Shown here: one piece after another, positions 1-6,078 of the stretch
Layout: every line of letters starts with the position of its first letter
Position numbering within the stretch: the stretch's first letter is position 1
Source: an uncultured Pseudomonadota bacterium
Lineage (GTDB): Bacteria; Pseudomonadota; Gammaproteobacteria; Steroidobacterales; Steroidobacteraceae
Reading direction: 5' to 3'
Assembly (NCBI GenBank): GCA_903910215.1
Contig: CAIVYV010000365.1
Span: 1 to 6,401, forward strand
DNA: 6,401 bases
Position numbers and translations under genes: made by a program
The notes under the pieces: generated by a model
The model's input: only the letters and a program-made list of their open reading frames with translations
Database searches by the model: none
What the model was told of the DNA's origin: nothing

Positions 1-1241
1 GGTCCGAACGCGGCTCCGAAGCCGGCCCAAGCCCAGGCAACCAGAGATAAAACCGTGTTTTCCGGATTTCGAGCGAACCACATAGCTAGAGATGCAATCA
101 ACAAGACGGCGATACGCCCGACCCAAAGTAACTCCGTCCGCGAAGCGTCACGACGCCACAAGCTGCGGTAGAGATCATTGGCCAGAGCCGACGATGCTAC
201 GAGCAGCTGCGCCGACGCCGTGCTCATGATGGCGGCCATCACGCCGGCAAGGCAGATCCCAGCGAAAATCGGTGGCAGAAACGTCGTCGACATCACGATA
301 AAAGCCTTCTCCGTGTCTGGGCCGCTCAATTCAATTGGCAATACAAGGCGTGCGCTGAGACCTACGACCACTGCCGCAACGAGGACGGTCACGACCCAGC
401 CCATGGCCACGCGTCTCGCTACGGTAATGTGCTCAGCCGAACGAGCAGCCATAAAGCGCGCAAGGATATGGGGCTGTCCAAAATAACCGAGTCCCCACGC
501 CAGCAGCGAGGCGATGCCGACCCATCCGAGCGTCATACCGTCGTCGGCCACAAAGGGATCCAACAGTTGCGCATCAAGAGCCTCGAGTCGAGTGAACGTG
601 GCCTCGACACCACCTGCCATAGCGACACCCAAGATCGCGACGAGAACCAGAGTGAAAAACATCAACGTACCCTGCAATACGTCGGACCAACTGACAGCAA
701 GAAAACCACCGAGAAAGGTGTAAGCCAGCATCGCCGCCGTGCCCCACAACATGGCCTCGATGTAAGGAATACCGAAAAGCGCTTCGAACAGTCTGCCTGC
801 GGCGACAAACCCAGAGCTGGTATAGAAGATGAAGAACAGCAAAATCACGATTGCCGATAGCGCGCGCAAACTATGAGTGCGATCGTCGAATCGATACTCG
901 AGATAGTCAGGCAACGTCAGCGCGTTACCAAAGCGTTCTGTCGCATCGCGCAACGGTGCTGCGATGAAGCGCCAATTCAGCCAGGTTCCGACCAACAGCC
1001 CGAGCAGCAACCAAATCGAATCGAATCCCGAGGCATAGGCGAGTCCAGGCAAGCCCATCAACAACCAGCCACTCATATCGGTAGCCTGCGCGCTCAGAGC
1101 TGTTACCCAGCTGCCGAGACTACGACCGCCGAGAATGAAATCGTCGAGACTTCGTGTGCGGCGCCATGCGATACCGCCGAGCACGAGACAGACTCCCATG
1201 TAGAGAGTCATGGTCAGCATCGTCACCATGGAATCCGTCAC
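1..1241 (-). CDS. putP: Sodium/proline symporter PutP (partial, C-terminus outside window)
   Basis: Inner-membrane Na+/L-proline symporter of the SSS family, importing proline as nutrient or compatible solute. I translated it by hand because it runs off the left edge: 413 residues are present, against roughly 500 in the family. The sequence tracks E. coli PutP closely: the FILGGRSLG motif at about residues 35-43, ATDMSGWLLMGLPG at 53-66, ALTLPDY near 107-113, GGFLAVSW, and FGQPHILARFMA at 254-265. Known Na+-site residues are retained at the E. coli positions: D55 and S57 in helix 2, S340 and T341 in helix 8. The last visible stretch is AWAGFGAAFG, so only the final helices and tail are missing. 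The start is GTG at 1241, overlapping the TGA of the hydrolase (GTGA) and preceded by a GGAG 8 nt upstream; ATG at 1229 is too far from that site. It is the last visible gene of the minus-strand operon. No putA is visible. Identification is secure; natural substrate preference is inferred. Confidence 0.95.
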   Translation of the reverse strand, partial: MTDSMVTMLTMTLYMGVCLVLGGIAWRRTRSLDDFILGGRSLGSWVTALSAQATDMSGWLLMGLPGLAYASGFDSIWLLLGLLVGTWLNWRFIAAPLRDATERFGNALTLPDYLEYRFDDRTHSLRALSAIVILLFFIFYTSSGFVAAGRLFEALFGIPYIEAMLWGTAAMLAYTFLGGFLAVSWSDVLQGTLMFFTLVLVAILGVAMAGGVEATFTRLEALDAQLLDPFVADDGMTLGWVGIASLLAWGLGYFGQPHILARFMAARSAEHITVARRVAMGWVVTVLVAAVVVGLSARLVLPIELSGPDTEKAFIVMSTTFLPPIFAGICLAGVMAAIMSTASAQLLVASSALANDLYRSLWRRDASRTELLWVGRIAVLLIASLAMWFARNPENTVLSLVAWAWAGFGAAFG

Positions 1242-2098
1242 GGCAGCTTCTCCAAAAAGCGGTCTATCGCCGCACGACTCGTGGGCTCATTGAGCGTCGG
1301 TGCATGACCGCGGTTGGGCACGAGAACGGCACTCATCGACGGATACCACTGCTGCATACGCGAGACCGTCGTCTGCGTCAGCAGATCCGACAGCTCTCCA
1401 CGAAGTGTCAATATCGGGATCTGCCGCAACGACTGGAACGCGTGCCAGAGGTCCGGCGTCGGCATCGATGCGTCTCTTAGAGCCATGCCGATCTGCGGAT
1501 CCATATCACGAGCGATCAGCCCATCATCGCGCTCTCGATAAACCTGTCTTGCAAAGATAGCCCAATCTGCCGCCGTAAAATCCGGCATGACGGCAGCATG
1601 TGCTTCCTTTACCGCAGCTTCAGCCTGTTCCCATTTATCGACGGGTCCCGACTTCCCCACCGAGCTTGCGATACGATTCATACCTCGCGCGTCTAGCTCC
1701 GGACCGATGTCATTCAGGACGAGTCCGGCCAATCTCTCGGGACACTGCGCGCCGAAAAACATGCCGACGAGACCACCGAGCGACGTGCCGATGATAATGA
1801 CGCGCGACACCTGCAATGCATCAAGCGCTGCGATGACGTCCTCGACGTACACATCAAGACGGTAACGATGCCAGTTGGAATCGTGGTCGGATTGCCCTCG
1901 TCCTCGAAAATCCAGCGCCAGCACTCGACGCTCAACTGACAGGTGCGACGCCAGTTCGTGAAAATCACGCCCGTTTCGGGTAAGCCCCGGTAGACAGAGC
2001 ACCGGCAGACGCGATGAGTCACTCAAGTAATCCCGGCAGTGTAGCGTCAATCCATCCTTGACGCGGACTCGGTGATCACGAATGACTAGTTCGCTCAC
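1238..2098 (-). CDS. Alpha/beta hydrolase
   Basis: A 286-residue alpha/beta-fold hydrolase without signal peptide, so probably cytoplasmic. Visible elements in order: oxyanion-hole segment LPGLTRNG at 36-43, DFRGRGQSD at 63-71, nucleophile elbow GTSLGG with Ser106, likely acid Asp238 in RGELSD, and catalytic His265 in NRGHAPTLNEP. The triad is complete, so the protein should be active. The family includes esterases, lactonases, C-C bond (meta-cleavage) hydrolases and haloperoxidase-like enzymes, and the sequence does not tell which. The start is GTG at 2098, overlapping the TGA of the VOC gene (GTGA); I see no good Shine-Dalgarno sequence, so translation probably depends on coupling. Its stop overlaps the putP start in the same way. 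Being next to a dioxygenase-like VOC protein and a dehydrogenase, it may act in a short catabolic route for an aromatic or lactone compound, but that is inference. Confidence 0.9.
   Translation of the reverse strand: MSELVIRDHRVRVKDGLTLHCRDYLSDSSRLPVLCLPGLTRNGRDFHELASHLSVERRVLALDFRGRGQSDHDSNWHRYRLDVYVEDVIAALDALQVSRVIIIGTSLGGLVGMFFGAQCPERLAGLVLNDIGPELDARGMNRIASSVGKSGPVDKWEQAEAAVKEAHAAVMPDFTAADWAIFARQVYRERDDGLIARDMDPQIGMALRDASMPTPDLWHAFQSLRQIPILTLRGELSDLLTQTTVSRMQQWYPSMSAVLVPNRGHAPTLNEPTSRAAIDRFLEKLP
1250..1253 (-). promoter_or_regulatory. Ribosome binding site of putP
   Basis: GGAG on the minus strand, inside the last codons of the hydrolase gene, 8 nt before the GTG at 1241. It decides for the GTG start over the in-frame ATG at 1229, which would be 20 nt away. 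Confidence 0.7.
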
Positions 2099-2523
2099 TT
2101 GGCAAACAGTCGTGACGGATCCTTGAAAGCCTTGAATTCGAGCGCGTTTCCCGACGGGTCATACAAGAAGAAGGTCGCCTGCTCTCCCACCTCGCCCGCA
2201 AAGCGGATGCCAGGCTCGATCACGAATTCGACCCCCGCTTTACTGAGGCGCATCGAAAGCGCATGCCATTGATCCCACGCCAAAACTACGCCGAAATGCG
2301 GTACTGGAACGTCTTTGCCATCCACTTTGTTGGTGTGCGAGGCTTTCGAAAACGCCTGCTTGGCAGGATCGCGATGTGCAACTAATTGATGACCGAAAAA
2401 ATCGAAATCTACCCACTCGACATCCGATCTGCCTTCAGCGCAGCCAAACAAACCGCCGTAAAAATTTCGTGCGGCTTCGATGTCATGTACCGGTATGGCG
2501 AGATGAAAAGGCGACAACATCAT
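2095..2523 (-). CDS. VOC-family protein, extradiol dioxygenase/glyoxalase-like
   Basis: A 142-residue vicinal-oxygen-chelate protein made of two beta-alpha-beta-beta-beta modules. It begins MMLSPFHLAIPVHDIEAARN, continues with FGHQLVAH at 43-50 and VPHFGVVL at 74-81, and ends with DPSGNALEFKAF at 122-133 and LFAK. By family pattern the likely metal ligands are His8, His77 and Glu129, a two-His-one-carboxylate set. The whole sequence resembles the group usually called predicted extradiol dioxygenase (COG3565), whose reaction I do not know to be established. The reading frame stays open upstream to an ATG at 2649, but that would add 42 residues without VOC similarity inside the dehydrogenase gene. 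The ATG at 2523 overlaps the dehydrogenase TGA (ATGA) and follows a GGAG, so it is preferred; the adjacent ATG at 2520 is equally possible. The 3' end overlaps the hydrolase start. Confidence 0.88.
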   Translation of the reverse strand: MMLSPFHLAIPVHDIEAARNFYGGLFGCAEGRSDVEWVDFDFFGHQLVAHRDPAKQAFSKASHTNKVDGKDVPVPHFGVVLAWDQWHALSMRLSKAGVEFVIEPGIRFAGEVGEQATFFLYDPSGNALEFKAFKDPSRLFAK

Positions 2524-3347
2524 GCTCTCCGTTTGAGAAGACGAGGCAACAATTTCTGGAAAAGCTGCGGCGTCGCACGCTTCAGACGCCACAGCCATTG
2601 ATACCGACTCGGATAAACGAAATGGGTGGATCCGCGTGCAGCAGCCCAAAGCATTTCTTCGGCCACTTGCTCAGCCGGCAAGTTCGAAGTGTCGATCAAA
2701 CGCCGCGCCGCCTGCAGAGTTCGCTCCGGACCGCGCGCAGATTCCATCAGCCGTGTTTGAAAAAACCCTGGCATCGCCGCGACGACGTGCACGCCGTAGT
2801 CGGCATACTCCTGCATCAAAGATTCACTGAGCGCGACCACTGCCGCCTTGGAAGTATTGTAGATCGACATCTGAGTGCCGGTACAAAAACTAGCTGCACT
2901 CGCGATGTTGATGATGATGCCACCCTGACCGCGTGCCATTCTCTGAATGACGGCTCGACTAGAATTGACGACCCCAAGCAAATTGATGTCGAGCACCCAG
3001 CGCCAGTCATCAGTCGTCGTTGAATGAAACGGGCCGGCGGCGGCAACGCCGGCACAATGAATGGCAAGATCGATTCCGCCAGCACTCTCGCAGGCAGTAC
3101 CGACGACTGCGTCAATGGCGTCTGCATCTCGTACATCACAAACATATGACGCCACTTTTGCGCCATCGCGCGCAAAACTCTGGGTGACTAGTTCGAGCCG
3201 TACGCTATCGGCATCTGTCAAAAAAAGTTGCCAGCCCTCGCGGGCCAGCGTTTCTGCGCACGCAAGACCGAGTCCGCTGGCAGCGCCAGTTATGAAGGCG
3301 CGCTTTCGCGGGAATCGCTGCGAGAGATTGTGAGTAGCCGACGTCAT
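2520..3347 (-). CDS. Short-chain dehydrogenase/reductase (SDR)
   Basis: A 275-residue classical SDR, a NAD(P)-dependent alcohol/ketone oxidoreductase with a Rossmann fold. The nucleotide-binding motif TGAASGLG is at 20-27. Asp45 at the end of the second strand (LFLTDAD) suggests NAD(H) over NADP(H). Asp71 is in CDV, and the catalytic tetrad is Asn122 (INLLG), Ser150 (NIAS), Tyr163 and Lys167 (YNTSK). After the core comes MPGFFQTRL at 192-200. The usual NNAG motif reads HCAG at 97-100, a non-consensus form. The C-terminus is rich in Arg, Lys, Trp and Leu (roughly 246-275) and could lie on a membrane surface, as in some SDRs. The start ATG at 3347 overlaps the photolyase TGA (ATGA) with no clear Shine-Dalgarno sequence; the stop overlaps the VOC start. 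The substrate is unknown. Confidence 0.9.
   Translation of the reverse strand: MTSATHNLSQRFPRKRAFITGAASGLGLACAETLAREGWQLFLTDADSVRLELVTQSFARDGAKVASYVCDVRDADAIDAVVGTACESAGGIDLAIHCAGVAAAGPFHSTTTDDWRWVLDINLLGVVNSSRAVIQRMARGQGGIIINIASAASFCTGTQMSIYNTSKAAVVALSESLMQEYADYGVHVVAAMPGFFQTRLMESARGPERTLQAARRLIDTSNLPAEQVAEEMLWAAARGSTHFVYPSRYQWLWRLKRATPQLFQKLLPRLLKRRA
2527..2530 (-). promoter_or_regulatory. Ribosome binding site of the VOC gene
   Basis: GGAG on the minus strand lies 3 nt before the first ATG (2523) and 6 nt before the second ATG (2520) of the tandem start. It supports the short form of the protein over the upstream ATG at 2649. Confidence 0.6.
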
Positions 3348-4939
3348 GGCGCTAGGTTACTACCATTGCCTTGAGGACGCAGCGACTGACGCAAATCGCG
3401 TGCGGCCGCGATAACTTCGGCTCGGCGCGCCTCGGTGAGCCGCGCGAGGTTACGCACTTGCATCACCATTCGCGGGTTGCCCGACAAATCTTGTTCGTGC
3501 CGGATTAGAAAATCCCAGTAGAGCGTTGTGAAAGGACACGCCGTTTTGCCTGTAGCCTCGGCGGGCTTATAGCGACATTGACGGCAGTAATTGCTCATCT
3601 TATCGATGTAACGACCGGACGCAATGTAAGGCTTCGAGGCCATGACACCACCATCGGCATATTGAGACATACCGAGCGTGTTGGGTAACTCGACCCATTC
3701 GACAGCGTCGACATAAACCGAGAGGTACCAGGCGTGGACTTCTTTTGGATCGACGCCGAGCAGCAAGCAAAAGAGCCCAGTCACCATCAAGCGCTGAATA
3801 TGATGGGCGTACCCCAAATCGAGTGTCTGTCCGATCGAATCGGAGAGGCACTGCATATCGGTTCTAGCCGTCCAGAAGAAAGAGGGTAACGGCTCGCTGG
3901 CTCGCATTGTGTTGCGCTCAAGGTAGCCTGGCATGAGATGCCAATACACACCGCGAACATACTCACGCCAACCCAAAATCTGACGAATGAACCCTTCGGT
4001 TGCCGCAAGCGGCGCCCTGCCCGATCGATAAGCCAACTCGGCTGCCCTGATTACCTCGAGCGGATTGAGCAATTTCAAATTGAGAGCTGCTGAGATGCGC
4101 GAGTGATAAAGCCACGGCTCTCGCGTCCACATCGCATCCTGATACTCGCCGAAATGGCTAAGCCGATGATCGATGAAATCCTGCAAAGCGATCAACGCTT
4201 GATCGCGCGTGACGGGCCAGTCGAAACGATCAAGCTTGCCAACATGTTGAGGGAACAGTCGGCGTACCTCGTCGATCACTTGCACGGTCAACGAGTCAGG
4301 AGCGAAGCGTACGGGCGCGGGAACATCGACCGGTCCCGTCTTGCCGAAGCTGCCACGATTTTCGGCATCGTAGTTCCAGTCTCCACCCTCAGGCTTGCCG
4401 TCGCCATCTAACAAGACCTGGTGCTTTCGTCGCATCTCGCGATAAAAAAACTCCATCCGAAGCTGTTTTCGGCCGTGCGCATGGTCTGCAAATTCGCGGT
4501 GGGAGCAAAGAAAGTGCTCGTCAGCGCGCTCATCCAACAGGACGCTATGTTGCGCTACGGCTGCTCGCAGGCTCTCGCGTACCGACCACTCACCAGGCTC
4601 GACCATCACGACCTTGGCGGGTTGATGACATTGCAGCGCGCTCTTCAAAGCGTCGGCTAGCGATGACTCACCGAGAGAAATCTCACGATAATCGACGTGG
4701 ATTTTCTCTCTACGCAACGCATCCCGAAAGTGCCGCATGCACGCAAGGAAAATAGCGATCCGCGGTAAACTCACCGGCACCTTGATCGACTCTTCGATCA
4801 CTTCCGCCATCCACACGATATCCCGCTCACTATCAAACCCATCGAATGCCGGGGAATGTCGATCGAGCTGATCACCCAGAATGACGATGAGATGACGAAC
4901 GGGGCGACGGATGGACTCAGCAGTGGATTGATTGGGCAT
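3344..4939 (-). CDS. phrB: Iron-sulfur (6-4) photolyase / bacterial cryptochrome (FeS-BCP, PhrB type)
   Basis: A 531-residue photolyase-related protein of the FeS-BCP group, typified by Agrobacterium PhrB, which repairs UV (6-4) photoproducts with FAD, a [4Fe-4S] cluster and a lumazine antenna. The N-terminal antenna domain starts HLIVILGDQLD at 16-26; EPGEWSVR is at 114-121 and MEFFYREMRRK at 162-172. The FAD/catalytic half contains EGFIRQILGWREYVRG at 315-330, YAHHIQRLMVTG at 377-388 and NTLGMSQYADGG at 420-431. Four cysteines at 364, 452, 455 and 468 have the spacing I recall for the PhrB cluster ligands (+88, +3, +13). With the same offset, His380, Tyr438 and Tyr444 fall on active-site residues and Trp356 and Trp404 on electron-transfer residues of PhrB. 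An N-terminal extension of about 14 residues precedes the usual start. ATG 4939 is the only sensible start, as an in-frame TAA lies 9 nt upstream. The gene heads the minus-strand operon, so its promoter must lie in or beyond the divergent acetyltransferase gene. A sensory rather than repair role cannot be excluded. Confidence 0.95.
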   Translation of the reverse strand: MPNQSTAESIRRPVRHLIVILGDQLDRHSPAFDGFDSERDIVWMAEVIEESIKVPVSLPRIAIFLACMRHFRDALRREKIHVDYREISLGESSLADALKSALQCHQPAKVVMVEPGEWSVRESLRAAVAQHSVLLDERADEHFLCSHREFADHAHGRKQLRMEFFYREMRRKHQVLLDGDGKPEGGDWNYDAENRGSFGKTGPVDVPAPVRFAPDSLTVQVIDEVRRLFPQHVGKLDRFDWPVTRDQALIALQDFIDHRLSHFGEYQDAMWTREPWLYHSRISAALNLKLLNPLEVIRAAELAYRSGRAPLAATEGFIRQILGWREYVRGVYWHLMPGYLERNTMRASEPLPSFFWTARTDMQCLSDSIGQTLDLGYAHHIQRLMVTGLFCLLLGVDPKEVHAWYLSVYVDAVEWVELPNTLGMSQYADGGVMASKPYIASGRYIDKMSNYCRQCRYKPAEATGKTACPFTTLYWDFLIRHEQDLSGNPRMVMQVRNLARLTEARRAEVIAAARDLRQSLRPQGNGSNLAP

Positions 4940-4944
4940 GACAA

Positions 4945-4956
4945 CATCTTAAGATG
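4945..4956. promoter_or_regulatory. Perfect 12-bp palindrome in the divergent gap; candidate operator
   Basis: CATCTTAAGATG is its own reverse complement. It lies between the divergent start codons of the photolyase (ATG ending at 4939) and the acetyltransferase, and its last three bases are the ATG at 4954. A 7-bp direct repeat GGCATGA also flanks it (4935-4941 and 4960-4966). The position would suit a dimeric regulator acting on both operons. A 12-bp palindrome can occur by chance and I see no convincing -35/-10 pair around it, so the role is a guess. Confidence 0.3.
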
Positions 4957-5517
4957 CCTGGCATGAACTGGGATATCGAAACACCCCGCCTCATACTGCG
5001 CGAGTTTGTCGAGACGGACGCCCCCATGGTGCTCGAGCTGCTCAACGAACCGTCCTTCCACGAATTCATCGGTGATCGAGGGGTCAGAACGATGGACGAC
5101 GCGCGTCGCTATCTTCGAGAAGGACCGATGACAAGCTATGCCGACCATGGGCATGGCCTGCTTTGGATGGGGCTCAAACGAGCCGGCGCGGCGCCGGTCG
5201 GCATCGGTATGTGCGGGCTAGTTCGGCGCCCGTCTTTGCCAGGGCCGGATATAGGCTTCGCCGTGACGCCATCGTACTGGGGAGCCGGCTACACCACCGA
5301 GGGCGCTGCCGCCGTTCTCGAACGAGGACGGGAAAAACTCGAGATCACCTCGGTCTACGGCATCACACTGCCACACAATACGAGGTCGATCCGAGTTTTG
5401 GAAAAGCTCGGGCTGGAGTTCGTAGAAGAGAAGTCCTTGGATTCTGGCGCGCCACCGGTACGCATCTTCCGAGGCAGCGCGCTCTCACGCGCACCTGAAG
5501 CTATAAGGCCGGGCTAG
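4954..5517 (+). CDS. GNAT-family N-acetyltransferase (RimJ/RimL-like)
   Basis: A 187-residue acetyl-CoA-dependent N-acetyltransferase of the RimJ/RimL type. It opens with the typical ETPRLILREF at 9-18, followed by DIGFAVTPSYWGAGYTTEG at 99-117, which carries the acetyl-CoA pyrophosphate-binding loop (WGAGYTTEG), and HNTRSIRVLEKLGLEFV at 141-157 with the conserved Asn and Ser of the C-terminal motif. The acceptor may be a protein N-terminus, an amino sugar, an antibiotic or another amine; sequence does not decide. Start choice is uncertain: ATG 4954 gives an MPG prefix, while ATG 4963 starts directly at MNWDIETPRL like many relatives, and neither has a strong Shine-Dalgarno sequence. It begins 15 bp from the divergent photolyase start and is followed after 9 bp by the cytochrome b561 gene, so it probably heads a plus-strand operon. 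Confidence 0.9.
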   Translation: MPGMNWDIETPRLILREFVETDAPMVLELLNEPSFHEFIGDRGVRTMDDARRYLREGPMTSYADHGHGLLWMGLKRAGAAPVGIGMCGLVRRPSLPGPDIGFAVTPSYWGAGYTTEGAAAVLERGREKLEITSVYGITLPHNTRSIRVLEKLGLEFVEEKSLDSGAPPVRIFRGSALSRAPEAIRPG

Positions 5518-5526
5518 AATGGCAGC

Positions 5527-6078
5527 ATGAGTTCGTCATCTCGTTATCACGGCGCGTCCATCACCCTGCACTGGCTAATGCTGGTGCTGTTGGCAGCCGT
5601 TTACTGCTTGATGGAATTCCGGGACATCTACCCGCGTGGCAGCGAGCCGCGAGAATTGATGAAGACTTGGCACTACATGCTGGGATTGTCAGTTTTCGCC
5701 TTGGTCATCGTACGGCTAGGGCTTCGCGCGATCCTCAAAGCACCTCCGGTTTCACCAGCACCACCCGCTTGGCAAACGGGTTTGTCACATGCGGTCCATG
5801 CTGCTCTTTATCTCTTGATGATTGGCATGCCGCTCGGTGGTTGGTTACTACTAAGCGCTGAAGGTGCGACGATTCCTTTTTTTGGAGTCGAGTTGCCGCC
5901 GTTGGTCGCTCCCAGCGAAACCTTGGCTGAGACCATCGAAGAAATACACGAAACCGGCTCGAAAATCGGCTATGGGCTCATTGCGATCCATACGATTGCC
6001 GGTTTAGTCCACCATTACATCTTCCGGGATGACACGCTGAGCCGCATGTCGCCCTTTGGCTCGAGGAAGCATTCATGA
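5527..6078 (+). CDS. Cytochrome b561 family membrane protein
   Basis: A 183-residue inner-membrane di-haem cytochrome b of the bacterial b561 (CybB/YodB) family. It has four predicted membrane helices, at about 12-30, 48-70, 88-110 and 143-165. Histidines placed as haem b ligands are His15 (TLHW), His49 (TWHY), His141 (EIHETG) and His155 (AIHTIAG), fitting the family's four-His pattern. E. coli CybB passes electrons from superoxide to ubiquinone; other members take part in respiratory or thiosulfate-linked electron transfer. Whether this protein has superoxide oxidase activity is inference. The gene follows the acetyltransferase by 9 bp and its TGA overlaps the start of yqhA (ATGA), so the three genes are likely co-transcribed. 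I see no strong ribosome binding site before the ATG at 5527; the nearby ATG at 5519 is out of frame. Confidence 0.9.
   Translation: MSSSSRYHGASITLHWLMLVLLAAVYCLMEFRDIYPRGSEPRELMKTWHYMLGLSVFALVIVRLGLRAILKAPPVSPAPPAWQTGLSHAVHAALYLLMIGMPLGGWLLLSAEGATIPFFGVELPPLVAPSETLAETIEEIHETGSKIGYGLIAIHTIAGLVHHYIFRDDTLSRMSPFGSRKHS
6064..6069 (+). promoter_or_regulatory. Ribosome binding site of yqhA
   Basis: AGGAAG lies within the last codons of the cytochrome b561 gene, ending 5 nt before the ATG at 6075. It supports that start, which overlaps the b561 stop codon. Confidence 0.65.

Noticed and set aside
178..1307. Several open plus-strand frames (178-486, 429-860, 873-1307)
   Set aside because: They lie opposite putP, have low-complexity or arginine/glutamine-rich translations, and match no family; they are shadows of putP.
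1714..2022. 102-codon minus-strand open frame inside the hydrolase gene
   Set aside because: It is in another frame of the same strand, with no family features and many cysteines and arginines; the hydrolase frame carries the full catalytic motif set.
2524..2649. 42-residue N-terminal extension of the VOC frame from an ATG at 2649
   Set aside because: It lies inside the SDR gene, carries no VOC-like sequence, and the ATG at 2523 has both an ATGA overlap and a GGAG.
2376..3023. 215-codon plus-strand open frame
   Set aside because: It is antisense to the SDR and VOC genes, crosses their junction, and reads as unstructured arginine- and histidine-rich sequence.
4103..4660. Plus-strand open frames opposite the photolyase (4103-4411 and 4421-4660)
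   Set aside because: They are antisense shadows of a strongly conserved gene, with no recognisable domain.
4798..5154. 118-codon minus-strand open frame spanning the divergent gap
   Set aside because: It overlaps both the photolyase start and the acetyltransferase gene, and its translation resembles no family; both overlapped genes are well supported.
5183..5197. GC-rich hairpin with 7-bp arms and a 1-base loop, considered as a terminator
   Set aside because: It lies inside the acetyltransferase coding sequence (Arg-Ala-Gly-Ala-Ala-Pro codons), has no T-run, and the loop is too short.
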